Below are positions 7,411-17,262 of a stretch of DNA of 44,160 nt, piece after piece. A program made the position numbers and the translations under genes. Where the stretch lies: positions 1-44,160 of the forward strand of contig JACAAY010000039.1 in NCBI GenBank assembly GCA_013377095.1. The letters are read 5' to 3'. How positions within the stretch are numbered: position 1 is the first letter of the stretch; each line of letters opens with the position of its first letter. This DNA is from Desulfuromonadales bacterium. GTDB taxonomy: Bacteria > Desulfobacterota > Desulfuromonadia > Geobacterales > Pseudopelobacteraceae. The notes beneath the pieces are model-generated. The model saw nothing but the letters and a program-made list of their open reading frames with translations, was not told the origin of the DNA and ran no database searches.

Positions 7411-9498
7411 ATGCTCAGGTTTCCGTCTGTCATGAACAAGAGTATTCTGATCCTGGTTACGCTGGTGACGATACTTTTTACGGGGAAAACACTCTACGAT
7501 ATTACTTCAGACCGGAAGCAGGTTATCCTGTCCGCGGAAAGATTGTCCCGTGGTTTTGCCAGTGCGCTGAACGAACATGCCATACGCACGTTCAGCAACA
7601 CGGAAAATACCCTGGATGCCCTTATTCAAGATATTCAGAGCATCTCCCCCCATGGGCTGCCCTCTGAAAATCAGCTCCATGAAATGCTGGTCGGCTCCAT
7701 GCGCAAGAGCCCCTTCAGCCCGATCCTGTTTGTTGCAGCCCCCGCTGGCAATCTCTATGCGGCATCTTCTGAGTATCCCGCTCGTTCCGTAAATCTTTCC
7801 GACCGCGAGTATTTTCAACATCACCTGAAAACCCCGGACGAGGGTGTTTATATCAGCCGCCCCCTTGTAAATCGGCTGACCGGCGTCAGGAGCATTTTTC
7901 TTACCAAGCGCTTGTCCAATCCGGATGGCAGTCTGCGCATGGTTGTCGGCATATCCATCGACCCGCTCTACTTCAGCGAGTATTATCGTACCATCGAACT
8001 GGGAAGGAATGACCGGATTTTTCTGTTCCGCAAAGACGGCGCAATTCTGGCGACGGGGCCGTTCAACGAAAAATTCATGGAAAAAACCATTCCATCATCC
8101 CTGTTCAAGAGTGGGCTGCCCAAAGTATCACATGCAGGGACGTTCCGTTTGGAACATGGTGTTGTGGACCAGACCAGCCGGATCGTTTCCTACCGCTATT
8201 CAGGTTTGTATCCGGTTGCTTCCTTCGTGTCGCTACGGGAGGAGGATGTGCTGGCACGCTGGAGAAACCGCTCCTTCAAGAGCGCCGGAGGGGCATTGTT
8301 GCTGGTGCTGCTGGTGGGCACGCTGGGCCTGCTCGTCTATCGTCAGATCAAGGAGTTGAAGCAGAGTGAGGATAAATACAGCCTGATTGTCACGACGGCC
8401 AACGAGGGAATCTGGATGCTGGATGCCGAGCAGCAAATCACCTTTGTCAATCCCCGTGTGACGGACATGTTCGGTTATCCGCCCGACGAGATGATTGGCC
8501 GGATGATAGCTGATTTCATGTGTCCGGATGAACTTCCCGATCATGAATCCAGGATGCGGTTCCGCAAACAGGGCGTTGCCGAGCGCTACGAACGCCGTTT
8601 TCTGCATAGGGACGGCTCGGAGGTCTGGACCGTGATCTCGGCGGCTGCGCTGATTGACGACGAGGATGGTTATCAGGGTGTCGTTGCGATGTGTGTCGAC
8701 ATCAGCGACCGGAAAAAGAGTGAAAAGCGTCAGGCGCGTCTGGAAGAGGAGTTACGTCAGGCTCACAAGATGGAGGCTGTCGGGATTATGGCTGGCGGCA
8801 TGGCCCATGACTTTAATAACTTGCTCCAGTCGATTCTGGGGTATGTTTTTCTTGCAAAAATGAGTGCCGCCCCGGACAGCGAGGTACAGGAATTCCTGGG
8901 AGAAGCTGAAAAAATCTCCGGTCAGGTCTGCGACTTGAGCCAGCAACTCCTTCTCCTTTCCCGAGGAGGTGTGACCATGTTGCGTGCCGCTTCCTTGCCG
9001 CCCTTGATACTGACGCACGTCAGTTCCGCCCTGGAGGGTACGCCCATAAACGTTGAATTCGATCTGCCGGCGGATATGCCGCTGGTGACCATCGATGAAT
9101 CACTCATGAAACAGGTGTTTTTGCATCTGACGACCAACGCCATTGAAACAATGACGCAGGGAGGTACTCTGAGAATTTCAGGCGCGACTCTGACGATCTC
9201 GCTGAAGCACGAGTTGCCGCTTCCACTGGGGGACTATGTTCATATTTCCTTCAGTGATACCGGCGCCGGCATATCGGCGGAACATCTTCCCAAGATATTT
9301 GACCCCTATTTCACCACCAAGGAAAAGCGGAGTGAAAAAGGCATGGGACTCGGCCTGGCTCTCTGTCACACGATTATCAGGAAACACAAAGGCATAATCA
9401 GGGCTTCATCGCTTGTCGGCGAGGGGGCGACCTTCAATATCTATCTGCCGGTTACCGGCGCTGATGCGCCATCCACCCTGCCGTTGCAGGACCAATAA
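7411..9498 (+). CDS. Membrane sensor histidine kinase (Cache-PAS-HisKA-HATPase)
   Basis: A 695-residue sensor kinase. A hydrophobic helix at about residues 10-27 and a second at about 290-312 bracket an extracytoplasmic sensor region with PDC/Cache features (YISRPLVNRLTG, MVVGISIDPLYF). A PAS domain follows (residues about 320-440). The HisKA dimerisation domain has the phospho-acceptor H466 in GGMAHDFNN. The ATPase domain has an N box (HLTTNAIETM), G1 (DTGAGI), F box (FDPYFTTK) and G2 (GMGLGLALC). No receiver domain is attached and no response regulator gene is adjacent, so it is an orphan. A second ATG at 7432 is a possible start; AGAGG before 7411 favours the longer form. Confidence 0.88.
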   Translation: MLRFPSVMNKSILILVTLVTILFTGKTLYDITSDRKQVILSAERLSRGFASALNEHAIRTFSNTENTLDALIQDIQSISPHGLPSENQLHEMLVGSMRKSPFSPILFVAAPAGNLYAASSEYPARSVNLSDREYFQHHLKTPDEGVYISRPLVNRLTGVRSIFLTKRLSNPDGSLRMVVGISIDPLYFSEYYRTIELGRNDRIFLFRKDGAILATGPFNEKFMEKTIPSSLFKSGLPKVSHAGTFRLEHGVVDQTSRIVSYRYSGLYPVASFVSLREEDVLARWRNRSFKSAGGALLLVLLVGTLGLLVYRQIKELKQSEDKYSLIVTTANEGIWMLDAEQQITFVNPRVTDMFGYPPDEMIGRMIADFMCPDELPDHESRMRFRKQGVAERYERRFLHRDGSEVWTVISAAALIDDEDGYQGVVAMCVDISDRKKSEKRQARLEEELRQAHKMEAVGIMAGGMAHDFNNLLQSILGYVFLAKMSAAPDSEVQEFLGEAEKISGQVCDLSQQLLLLSRGGVTMLRAASLPPLILTHVSSALEGTPINVEFDLPADMPLVTIDESLMKQVFLHLTTNAIETMTQGGTLRISGATLTISLKHELPLPLGDYVHISFSDTGAGISAEHLPKIFDPYFTTKEKRSEKGMGLGLALCHTIIRKHKGIIRASSLVGEGATFNIYLPVTGADAPSTLPLQDQ

Positions 9499-9536
9499 AC
9501 TATCCGGAAACTTCAACTTTTCAAAGGTTACTCCCT

Positions 9537-11417
9537 GTGCGCATAATTCTTGTTGCAGTTCACCCCTATCCCTCTCCCCAGGCAGTTCCGCTGGCCAATG
9601 CCTTTTTGCAGAGTTACCGGAAAGCGTTTTGCAACGCTGATTCCTCCGTTGAAGTTGTCCTGCGGGATTATTTTCTCGGACAGGAACCGTCTGACTGCGT
9701 TGCTGACCTGGCTGTCCTGAATCCGGCACTGATCGGTTTTTCACTGTACGTCTGGAATCGTGAACAGTGCCGGAGTATTGCGGAGGGGATACGTCTGACC
9801 TTGCCCGACGTCAGATTCTTTGCCGGAGGTCCGGAGGCAACCGCCAATCCGGGAGGCCTTCTGACTGACGAACCGTTCGATTTTCTGATTGTGGGGGAGG
9901 GCGAGCAGACTTTTGCGGACGTTTGCGAGCATTGTGCCGCTGGCAATGGCGTTTCGGGGATTCCCGGCGTGGCTACTCGTGAAAATGGTGCACTTCTGTT
10001 GACACCCCGCTTTCCAGTGACCGAACTGGATACCATTCCCTCCCCCTGGCTGACCGGCACGCTTGATGCGAGCCTGTACCGGGGAATACTGTGGCAATTG
10101 TCGCGGGGCTGCACCTTTGCCTGTGATTACTGTTTCGACTCCCGTGGCGAAAGTGGTGTGCGGCGTTTTTCCCTTGAGCGGGTTGCAGCTGAGTTGCGTC
10201 ATTTTGCCGAGAATGATGTTTCTCAGATATTTGTGCTCGATTCGACGTTCAATCAGGATGCGCGGCGAGCCAAGGCAATCCTGAGGCTGATCAAGCAAAT
10301 CGCACCCGGTATCCATTTTCATTTCGAGGTGCGCTGTGAATGTATCGATCAGGAGATGGCGCAATTGTTTGGGGAAATCTCCTGTTCCCTCCAGATCGGG
10401 TTGCAGAGCTCAGACCCGGATGTATTGAAAGGGGTTGGCCGGAAATTCAGCTCGACAGCCTTCAAGGGGAGGGTGGCGCTCCTTAACGAATCCGGTGCCG
10501 TATTCGGTTTTGATCTGATGTACGGTTTACCCGGTGACAGCATGCGGGGTTTTTGTGAGAGCATCGATTTTGCCCTGGCGCTCTATCCCAATCATATGGA
10601 TATCTTCCCCCTGGCGATCCTGCCCGGAACCGTCCTGGCTGGCCGCAGCGATGCCTTGGGTTTGCAACGCCTTTCAGAGCCGCCTTACACGCTGCTTTCC
10701 TCGCCAACCTTCAGTCCGGCTGAACTGCTGGAGGCGCGGCGCCTGACGCTTGCCTGTGATGTGTTTTATACCCGCGGCAAGGCGGTCGCCTGGTTTAATA
10801 GTGTTATTGCCGTACTCGGTATGAAACCATCTGCTTTTCTGAATCAATTCGGTCTTTGGCTTTCAGTCGCAAAGGGTGAAAATCTCAGCGAAGACTGTTT
10901 CGATGACCATGAGATTTGGTTGCTGCAGCGCTCGTTCCTGGCCGAACTATTTCGATCGAAAAAGCTGAAACGCTTTCTGCCGCTGGTTCTCGACCTTGTT
11001 GATTATCATCACCACTATGCCGCTGCCCTGCTGACGTCGTCGGTCGATCCACCCGATGACCAGACCCTTGAGCAGATGCAACTTCTGGAACTTTCCGCAT
11101 GTCTGGCTCCCGCGACCCGACTGGCGATGTTTCACTATGAAATCATGGATATCCTGGAAGCGGGTGAACCAAATATAAGGGTATTTACCGATCATGCCGT
11201 CAGGAGTGGGTCGTGGGCAGTGATCTATCCCCGAGTCGGCGGAGTCTGCGCAGAATCACTGATTGAGCCGTACTACCGGCTTCTCGAACATCTGGACGGG
11301 CATACGCCATGCGGCACTCTTGCTGACGCCCTGGGAATCCCTGATGATGAGGCCCAGTCATTTCTGGAGTTTGTTGCCGCAGAGGGAATTGCATTGTTTC
11401 AGCCCGTCAAGAAATGA
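9537..11417 (+). CDS. B12-binding-domain radical SAM protein (DUF4080-like C-terminus)
   Basis: A 626-residue protein. Residues 1-140 look like a cobalamin-binding Rossmann domain (opening MRIILVAVHPYPSPQ, with IGFSLYVWNREQ and FDFLIVGEGEQTF). The radical SAM core follows, with the [4Fe-4S] cysteines C192, C196 and C199 in GCTFACDYC. The long C-terminal half resembles that of Fe-S oxidoreductases annotated as DUF4080. The substrate is unknown; many relatives methylate or rearrange unactivated carbons. The start is a GTG with AAGGT upstream, 38 bp after the histidine kinase stop, so the two may be cotranscribed. The DxHxxG cobalamin motif is not obvious, so B12 binding is uncertain. Confidence 0.8.
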   Translation: MRIILVAVHPYPSPQAVPLANAFLQSYRKAFCNADSSVEVVLRDYFLGQEPSDCVADLAVLNPALIGFSLYVWNREQCRSIAEGIRLTLPDVRFFAGGPEATANPGGLLTDEPFDFLIVGEGEQTFADVCEHCAAGNGVSGIPGVATRENGALLLTPRFPVTELDTIPSPWLTGTLDASLYRGILWQLSRGCTFACDYCFDSRGESGVRRFSLERVAAELRHFAENDVSQIFVLDSTFNQDARRAKAILRLIKQIAPGIHFHFEVRCECIDQEMAQLFGEISCSLQIGLQSSDPDVLKGVGRKFSSTAFKGRVALLNESGAVFGFDLMYGLPGDSMRGFCESIDFALALYPNHMDIFPLAILPGTVLAGRSDALGLQRLSEPPYTLLSSPTFSPAELLEARRLTLACDVFYTRGKAVAWFNSVIAVLGMKPSAFLNQFGLWLSVAKGENLSEDCFDDHEIWLLQRSFLAELFRSKKLKRFLPLVLDLVDYHHHYAAALLTSSVDPPDDQTLEQMQLLELSACLAPATRLAMFHYEIMDILEAGEPNIRVFTDHAVRSGSWAVIYPRVGGVCAESLIEPYYRLLEHLDGHTPCGTLADALGIPDDEAQSFLEFVAAEGIALFQPVKK

Positions 11418-11530
11418 TCCGGTGATTTCCGCTACACTATTCCCAAAAAATGACTATACTTTCTTCAAGAAACAGGCTTCATAACTCCTGAACATCATTT
11501 TATCTGAAAGTCTTGGCGGAACAGTTACTT

Positions 11531-12814
11531 ATGCGTACAATTCACGGAAACCTCAGCCTCATGACGGTTATGGATATCATCCAGTGGGCTGACAACAGCA
11601 AAAGAACCGGTACCCTGACCTTGATTCAGGAAAACCGACAGAAAAAATTCTATCTGCAGGATGGTCAGATCATCTTTGTCTGGTCGGATTGCGAAGGAGA
11701 ACGCATTGCTGATTTTCTGCAGTTTGAGATGGTTATCAGTCAGCAGAAGTTGAGCGATGCGCTTTCCGACTCTGAGATGCTGGGACTTCCCTTTATAGGA
11801 TACCTCTATTCGGAGAAAATAATCAGCAAACCCCGACTGGAAGAGGTTCTCAAACAGGTTGCGGAAGCGGCGTTGCTGAGCGCATTCAGTTGGGAAACAG
11901 GTATGTTCGAGTTTGTTGACGAACTCCCCAGCTTTGTTCAGAACGGCCCGGTAAAAATCAGTTCGACCCGGGTGCTTCTTGAGTCAGCCCAGAAGTTCGA
12001 CGAGTCCCGGCAAAAATATCAAGTGGATACTGAACCGATAATTGCCGAGATCGTTCAGCATATGGAGCGTGGCAATGTTGCGTTGCCCCCCATTCCCGAC
12101 ATCATGCAGCGGATCGTGGCAAAGATTGACAACACCAACGTATCTATTGACGAAATCATCGATTGCATCACCGATCAAATTCTTGTGTCCAAGATCCTCA
12201 AAATCTGCAATTCACCTTTCTACCGGAGAACGGGAAAGGTGTCCACCCTGCGGGAGGCGGTGCTGTACATCGGATTCAAATCGTTGATCAGTATAGTTAC
12301 GGTCCACTCTTTAAGCAGCTTTAGCCCCAGGAATGTGTCTGAAATAAGGAAGGTTCTGCAGCATTGCCTTGTGTGCGGCATGATTGCCCGTCAGATTGCA
12401 CGCGATATGCGCGGAGACTATGACCAGGCATTTATCTGTGGTCTGCTCCACGATATCGGCAAAACAGTGATGCTCGACATGCTTTCCGATTATATTATTT
12501 CGGTGCAGACGCGTGAACAGCTGATCAGTGATCATCATGCCGAGATCGGGTATCTGCTGGCACGAAAATGGAATTTTGATGAAACCATCCAGAACTGCAT
12601 CCGCTTTCACCACTCACCGGAACAGGCCGGAGAGTATGGAAACCTGGTTGAGATGGTGTACCTCTCAAATATCATGACCCACAGCAATTATCAGGATTGT
12701 GAAATCGGAAGCGCCGGTCTTCAGAGTGAGGACCTGAAAAAGGTTAATATTACTGAATTGCTGGAGCAGGTGGACAGCCTCGACCAGGCTGCGCGTGAAA
12801 TCACCAATTTATGA
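11531..12814 (+). CDS. DUF4388 - HDOD domain signalling protein
   Basis: A 427-residue cytoplasmic protein. Residues 1-150 match the DUF4388 (PATAN) pattern (MRTIHGNLSLMTVMDIIQW, then FYLQDGQIIFVWSD). From about residue 175 (PPIPDIMQRIV) to 385 it has an HDOD domain, including KILKICNSPFY and FICGLLHDIGKTVMLD. HDOD is an HD-superfamily relative that usually lacks hydrolase activity and occurs in signalling proteins linked to motility, c-di-GMP and stress. Here an HD pair is retained in LLHDIGK, so phosphohydrolase activity is not excluded. The frame opens with a TTG at 11513, but ATG 11531 has GGCGGA at normal spacing. Confidence 0.82.
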   Translation: MRTIHGNLSLMTVMDIIQWADNSKRTGTLTLIQENRQKKFYLQDGQIIFVWSDCEGERIADFLQFEMVISQQKLSDALSDSEMLGLPFIGYLYSEKIISKPRLEEVLKQVAEAALLSAFSWETGMFEFVDELPSFVQNGPVKISSTRVLLESAQKFDESRQKYQVDTEPIIAEIVQHMERGNVALPPIPDIMQRIVAKIDNTNVSIDEIIDCITDQILVSKILKICNSPFYRRTGKVSTLREAVLYIGFKSLISIVTVHSLSSFSPRNVSEIRKVLQHCLVCGMIARQIARDMRGDYDQAFICGLLHDIGKTVMLDMLSDYIISVQTREQLISDHHAEIGYLLARKWNFDETIQNCIRFHHSPEQAGEYGNLVEMVYLSNIMTHSNYQDCEIGSAGLQSEDLKKVNITELLEQVDSLDQAAREITNL

Positions 12815-12961
12815 TTTTCCGCTAGGGCATCTGAATACTGCCCAATAGCAAACGGCTTTTAGACGAAAGAGGTTGCATTTTGTCCTCTGTTTTAGTATAT
12901 GATTCTTTTGCTTTTTTACGATTTATCAGATTATTAGGCGGACGAAAGGTAAACGGAAATC

Positions 12962-13906
12962 ATGCAGGATAAGATTCGTATTTTCAGCGGCAATTCAAAT
13001 CAGCAACTGGCGCTCAGTATCTGTGCAAGTCTTAATGTTGAGCTCGGCACAGCCAGGGTGCGGAATTTCTCTGATGGAGAAATTATGATTGAGATCGGTG
13101 AAAACGTTCGCGGACGTGACGTTTACATCATTCAGTCCACCTGTGCGCCGACCAACACAAACCTGATGGAGCTGCTCATCATGGCAGATGCTCTCAAGCG
13201 GGCTTCGGCAGCAACCATTACCGCTGTTATCCCCTATTATGGCTATGCTCGACAGGATCGCAAGGCTGCGCCGCGTACCCCCATTACCGCCAAACTGGTG
13301 GCGGATTTGATCACGACTTCGGGTGTTGACCGGGTTGTGACCATCGATCTGCATGCCGGGCAGATCCAGGGCTTTTTCAATATTCCCGTGGACAACCTCT
13401 ACGCCGCTCCGGTCATTCTTAATTATCTGAAGGGCCGCTTTGACGGACAGCCCATGGTTATGGTATCCCCCGACGCCGGAGGAACCGAGCGCGCCCGGGC
13501 TTTTGCCAAGCGGCTGGGATGTAGCCTGGCGGTTATTGATAAGAGGCGTACCGGACCCAATGTTGCTGAAATCATGCACCTGATTGGTGATGTGCGTGAT
13601 AAGGTTGCCATTTTGCTTGATGACATGGTGGACACTGCGGGAACTCTGACCCAGGCTGCAAAAGCACTCAAGGAAAACGGAGCCACAGCGATCTTTGCCT
13701 GCGCAACACATGGCGTGCTTTCCGGACCGGCAATCGAGCGCATCAACAGTTCGGACATCGAAGAAATCGTTTTGACCGATACCATCCCGTTGGCCGGCAA
13801 ACAGGAACAGTCCTCCAAGGTACGGGTGCTTTCAGTTGCTGCTCTGCTTGCGGAAGCAATTAAACGCATTCACGGGGATGAGTCGGTCAGCTCGCTTTTT
13901 GTATAA
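12962..13906 (+). CDS. prs: Ribose-phosphate pyrophosphokinase
   Basis: A 314-residue PRPP synthetase that makes phosphoribosyl pyrophosphate from ribose 5-phosphate and ATP for nucleotide, NAD, His and Trp synthesis. It shows the N-terminal [11 protein letters not shown], the catalytic flexible loop [31 protein letters not shown], and the PRPP-binding loop [12 protein letters not shown]. Length and motifs are standard for class I enzymes. GGAAA lies just before the ATG. It starts the conserved prs-rplY-pth-ychF run, and 147 bp separate it from the HDOD gene, enough for its own promoter. Confidence 0.96.
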   Translation: MQDKIRIFSGNSNQQLALSICASLNVELGTARVRNFSDGEIMIEIGENVRGRDVYIIQSTCAPTNTNLMELLIMADALKRASAATITAVIPYYGYARQDRKAAPRTPITAKLVADLITTSGVDRVVTIDLHAGQIQGFFNIPVDNLYAAPVILNYLKGRFDGQPMVMVSPDAGGTERARAFAKRLGCSLAVIDKRRTGPNVAEIMHLIGDVRDKVAILLDDMVDTAGTLTQAAKALKENGATAIFACATHGVLSGPAIERINSSDIEEIVLTDTIPLAGKQEQSSKVRVLSVAALLAEAIKRIHGDESVSSLFV

Positions 13907-14003
13907 CCATGTGTAGAGTGCAAAACAGATGGACGGAATGATTTCGCTGACAATAAAATGAGTACAGGGTGGGTGTTTCCCATCACTAACAGTGGAGGAA
14001 AGT

Positions 14004-14594
14004 ATGCAACAGAAACAGATGAATGTCGAACTCAGATCGAAAACCGGGAAAGGCATTAGTCGCCAGTTGAGGCGCGCAGAAAGAGTTCCGGGTGTTGTGT
14101 ACGGTAAAGGAATGGATCCGATGGCGGTGAGCATAGGCTACCGGGACCTGCAGGCAGCCATGGCAGGTGAAGGTGGCCAGAACAACCTGATCACCCTGGT
14201 TGGCGGCGGTAGCCTGGACCAGTCCATGGCGATCATATCCGACCTGCAGCGTGATGCCGTCAAGGGAACCTACAAACATGTCGACCTGCATCGCATCAAT
14301 ATGAATGAGAAGCTGCGGATCACCGTGCCGGTCGTTCTGAAGGGAGCTGCCATCGGTGTCAAGGAGGGTGGTCTGTTGGACTTTGCCCACCACCAGTTGC
14401 ATGTGGAGTGTCTGCCGGGCAACATTCCCGATCATATTGAGATCGATGTTACCGACCTTGCGATTGCCCACGCCATCCACGTGAACGAAATCAAGCTGCC
14501 CGAGGGTGTCAAGGTACTGGATAACCCCAAAACTCCGGTTGTCAGCATACTCGGCAGAATCAAGGAAGAGACGGCTCCCGAACCAGCAGCCTGA
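14004..14594 (+). CDS. rplY: Large ribosomal subunit protein bL25, long (CTC) form
   Basis: A 196-residue protein of the L25/TL5/CTC family, which binds 5S rRNA in the central protuberance. The N-terminal L25 domain contains [22 protein letters not shown]; the C-terminal CTC domain (from about residue 95) contains [16 protein letters not shown] and is absent from the short E. coli L25. A GTG at 13992 is in frame, but GGAGGAA lies directly before the ATG at 14004, so the GTG region is the ribosome-binding site. It stands 97 bp after prs and 20 bp before pth. Confidence 0.95.
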   Translation: MQQKQMNVELRSKTGKGISRQLRRAERVPGVVYGKGMDPMAVSIGYRDLQAAMAGEGGQNNLITLVGGGSLDQSMAIISDLQRDAVKGTYKHVDLHRINMNEKLRITVPVVLKGAAIGVKEGGLLDFAHHQLHVECLPGNIPDHIEIDVTDLAIAHAIHVNEIKLPEGVKVLDNPKTPVVSILGRIKEETAPEPAA

Positions 14595-14614
14595 CAGAGT
14601 ACCAGCTGATACCC

Positions 14615-15196
14615 ATGAACATGTTTATCATAGCGGGGCTGGGAAATCCCGGCTCCCACTATCAATGGACCCGCCACAACGCGGGTTTCCTTTTTTTGGA
14701 TCGCCTGGCGCACCTGGAAAACGTTTCCATAACCCGTAAGACGTTTTCTGGGTTGGTTGGAGAGTGGAAACAGGGGGATGGGCGCCATATTCTTCTCAAA
14801 CCGCAGACCTTTATGAATCTCTCCGGCCGCTCAGTCATGCAGGCGCTCCAGTTTTACAAGCTGCCGCTGTCACGACTTATTGTTGTTCATGACGAGCTGG
14901 ATCTTCCCTTTGGCACGGTCCGACTCAAGCAGGGGGGGGGGCATGGTGGTCATAATGGTCTTCGTTCCATCATGGAACAACTCGGCAAGGGTGACTTCAT
15001 TCGGCTACGCATCGGTATCGGCAGGCCGCCCCATGGAGATACGGTAAACTACGTGCTCGGTACCATCCCGCCGGATCAGATGGAGATTCTGCCGCGTGTG
15101 CTGGATGGCGGGCTGGATATGCTGGAAATGATGCTGGACCAGGGGCTACCAAAGGCCATGAGTCTGTTTAATAATAAAAACTATCTGGATACATGA
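14615..15196 (+). CDS. pth: Peptidyl-tRNA hydrolase
   Basis: A 193-residue enzyme that releases peptides from prematurely dropped peptidyl-tRNA. Motifs include IIAGLGNPG (with the substrate-binding Asn), WTRHNAGFLFLD with the catalytic His, and VHDELDLPFG with the catalytic Asp. The conserved GGGHGGHNGLRS segment is encoded across a run of ten G bases at 14932-14941, a potential slippage site in an essential gene; the reading frame is intact here. The start could be either of two ATGs six bases apart (14615 or 14621), and the ribosome-binding site is weak. It lies between rplY and ychF, as is common in Geobacter relatives. Confidence 0.95.
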   Translation: MNMFIIAGLGNPGSHYQWTRHNAGFLFLDRLAHLENVSITRKTFSGLVGEWKQGDGRHILLKPQTFMNLSGRSVMQALQFYKLPLSRLIVVHDELDLPFGTVRLKQGGGHGGHNGLRSIMEQLGKGDFIRLRIGIGRPPHGDTVNYVLGTIPPDQMEILPRVLDGGLDMLEMMLDQGLPKAMSLFNNKNYLDT

Positions 15197-15218
15197 TTTT
15201 TTATGAAAGGTTGTACGT

Positions 15219-16313
15219 ATGGGTTTCAACTGCGGTATTGTCGGTCTCCCCAATGTGGGTAAATCCACCATTTTCAACGCTCTGACATCGGCCGGCGCCG
15301 AGTCGGCCAACTATCCCTTCTGTACCATTGACCCGAATGTGGGCATTGTCCAGGTACCGGACCCCCGCATGGATCAGTTGTCGGCTATTGTAATCCCCCA
15401 GAAAATTCAGCCCACGACCATTGAGTTCGTTGATATTGCCGGCCTGGTGAAGGGCGCCAGTGCTGGCGAGGGGCTTGGCAACCAGTTCCTCGGCCATATT
15501 CGCAGTGTCGATGCCATCATTCATGTTGTTCGTTGTTTTGATGATGACAATGTCGTTCATGTCAATGGTCAGGTGTCACCTGCCGAGGATATTGATACCA
15601 TTCATACTGAGTTGGCGCTCTCCGATCTAGATACGGTCGAAAAAAAGCTCCAGCGCGCCGAAAAAGCTGGACGGGGTGGGGATCGTAAGCTGAAGGATGA
15701 AGCCGCATTTTACCAGCGGGTCAGGGATCTTCTCGATCAGGGTACGGGCGTGCGAGGAGTGGCTGAGAACGAGGATGAACGCATCTGGATGCGAGACCTG
15801 CATCTGTTGACCGATAAACCTGTGCTGTATGTGGCCAATGTGTCCGAGGATGATCTGAGGGGGGAGCATCCCTTTGTCGGTCAGGTGCGTGAAATTGCGG
15901 CCCGTGAAGGGGCCGGAGTCGTTACTATCTGTGGCAAGCTGGAAGCGGAAATATCCGAGTTGGATGGAGAGGAAAAACAGGCCTTTCTGATGGATATGGG
16001 GCTTGAAGAGGCTGGTCTTGACCGCCTGATACGCAACGGCTACGAACTGCTCGGCCTGATCACCTATTTTACCGCCGGTGTCAAGGAGGTGCGGGCCTGG
16101 ACCATCACCAACGGCACAAAGGCTCCCCAGGCTGCCGGTGTGATCCACTCCGATTTTGAGAAAGGGTTTATCCGTGCCGAGGTGATCGCATTCAACGATT
16201 ATATCGCCTGTAACGGAGAATCCGGAGCCAAGGAAAAAGGGTTGATGCGGCTGGAAGGCAAGGAGTATGTCGTCAAGGACGGTGATGTAATGCATTTCCG
16301 TTTCAACGTCTGA
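15219..16313 (+). CDS. ychF: Redox-regulated ATPase/GTPase YchF (OLA1 family)
   Basis: A 364-residue Obg-family P-loop NTPase. It shows G1 [10 protein letters not shown]3 [20 protein letters not shown], a family-typical central coiled coil (residues about 130-165) and a C-terminal TGS domain ending [12 protein letters not shown]. Family members prefer ATP, bind ribosomes and respond to oxidative stress. The gene is 22 bp after pth with AAAGG upstream and is followed at once by a strong terminator, so it is the last gene of the prs-rplY-pth-ychF group. Confidence 0.96.
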   Translation: MGFNCGIVGLPNVGKSTIFNALTSAGAESANYPFCTIDPNVGIVQVPDPRMDQLSAIVIPQKIQPTTIEFVDIAGLVKGASAGEGLGNQFLGHIRSVDAIIHVVRCFDDDNVVHVNGQVSPAEDIDTIHTELALSDLDTVEKKLQRAEKAGRGGDRKLKDEAAFYQRVRDLLDQGTGVRGVAENEDERIWMRDLHLLTDKPVLYVANVSEDDLRGEHPFVGQVREIAAREGAGVVTICGKLEAEISELDGEEKQAFLMDMGLEEAGLDRLIRNGYELLGLITYFTAGVKEVRAWTITNGTKAPQAAGVIHSDFEKGFIRAEVIAFNDYIACNGESGAKEKGLMRLEGKEYVVKDGDVMHFRFNV

Positions 16314-16339
16314 TTTCGGAGAGTAATGTACGAATAATA

Positions 16340-16385
16340 AAGCCACTCTTGACCACGAAATGTGGGATCAAGGGTGGCTTTTTTA
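16340..16385. terminator. Terminator between convergent ychF and lpxC
   Basis: AAGCCACTCTTGA pairs with TCAAGGGTGGCTT (one G-T pair) and is followed by TTTTTT on the plus strand. On the minus strand it is followed by TTTATTATT, so it probably serves both convergent transcripts. Confidence 0.9.
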
Positions 16386-16403
16386 CTGTGGTTATGGGGG
16401 TGC

Positions 16404-17231
16404 TCAGTAGATTGAATAATTGGCCGGGTCCGAAAAAAGTTCCTTGAGGAACAGGTTGTTGAGATAGTGGCCCGGCTTGTTGGCCTCCACCTTGCCGAGG
16501 ATGCGGTAACCACTGGTGTACAGATCACCGATCAGGTCAAGTATCTTGTGGTTGACCAGTTCCTTCTTGTAACGCAGTCCGTGGGGGTTGATCACATCGT
16601 CCTCGCCGATTACCACCGCGTTATCCAGTGAACCGCCCTTGGCAAGACCGGCTTTCTTGATGGCTTCGATCTCCTCCAGCAGGGTGAAGGTGCGCGAATT
16701 GATGATGGAGAAGGCGTTTTCCACGTCGGTGACCCGCTTTCTCTGCTTGCCGACCGGTTGTCGAAATTCGATGGACATGGTGATATCAAGGGTGTTGAGC
16801 GGTTTCATTCGCACCCAGGAGTCGTTATGGGTAACTTCAACCGGACGCTGTACTTTGAGATAGACTCCGCTTTCGGGGAATTCGTAGACCCCCGCTTTCC
16901 ACATCCCCTGGTAGAATTCCCAGGCTGAACCGTCCAGTATCGGCACTTCAGGACCGTCGATGTACACCAGGCAGTTGGTAATCCCGGAAAAATAGAAGGC
17001 TGCCATGAGATGTTCGATGGTCGAGACGGTTGACCCGCCTGAGGCGATCAGCGTGGAAAGACGCGTATCAGCTACCATGTCGTAACGGGCCGGAATGATG
17101 TTGCCGTTATGAACAAACGCAATACCGAACTCTCGGCGTGGGAGGAATTCAAGGTTGACTTCGCGTCCAGTGTGCAGGCCGATCCCGGTTATCTTGAATA
17201 TGCGATTGATGGTTGTCTGACGTTTTATCAT
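16404..17231 (-). CDS. lpxC: UDP-3-O-acyl-N-acetylglucosamine deacetylase
   Basis: A 275-residue zinc amidase that commits UDP-3-O-acyl-GlcNAc to lipid A synthesis, so the organism makes LPS. Zinc ligands are seen as H74 in STIEHLMAAF and H228/D232 in NHKILDLIGD, with the general-base-side His in NKPGHYLNN at about residue 255. The frame opens at 17276, inside the end of cysE, but the family start MIKRQTTINRIFKITGIGLHTG begins at 17231. The ribosome-binding site there is weak, which leaves the longer 14-bp-overlapping start possible. The gene is not in the usual cell-division or fabZ-lpxA context but downstream of cysE. A terminator follows. Confidence 0.95.
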   Translation of the reverse strand: MIKRQTTINRIFKITGIGLHTGREVNLEFLPRREFGIAFVHNGNIIPARYDMVADTRLSTLIASGGSTVSTIEHLMAAFYFSGITNCLVYIDGPEVPILDGSAWEFYQGMWKAGVYEFPESGVYLKVQRPVEVTHNDSWVRMKPLNTLDITMSIEFRQPVGKQRKRVTDVENAFSIINSRTFTLLEEIEAIKKAGLAKGGSLDNAVVIGEDDVINPHGLRYKKELVNHKILDLIGDLYTSGYRILGKVEANKPGHYLNNLFLKELFSDPANYSIY

Positions 17232-17262
17232 GGCGAGACTATGGCAGATTTGGTCAAAACCG

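Noticed and set aside
7156-12960. Integrated element at tRNA-Gln.
   Set aside because: No integrase, no transposase, and no repeat of the tRNA 3' end before prs were found.
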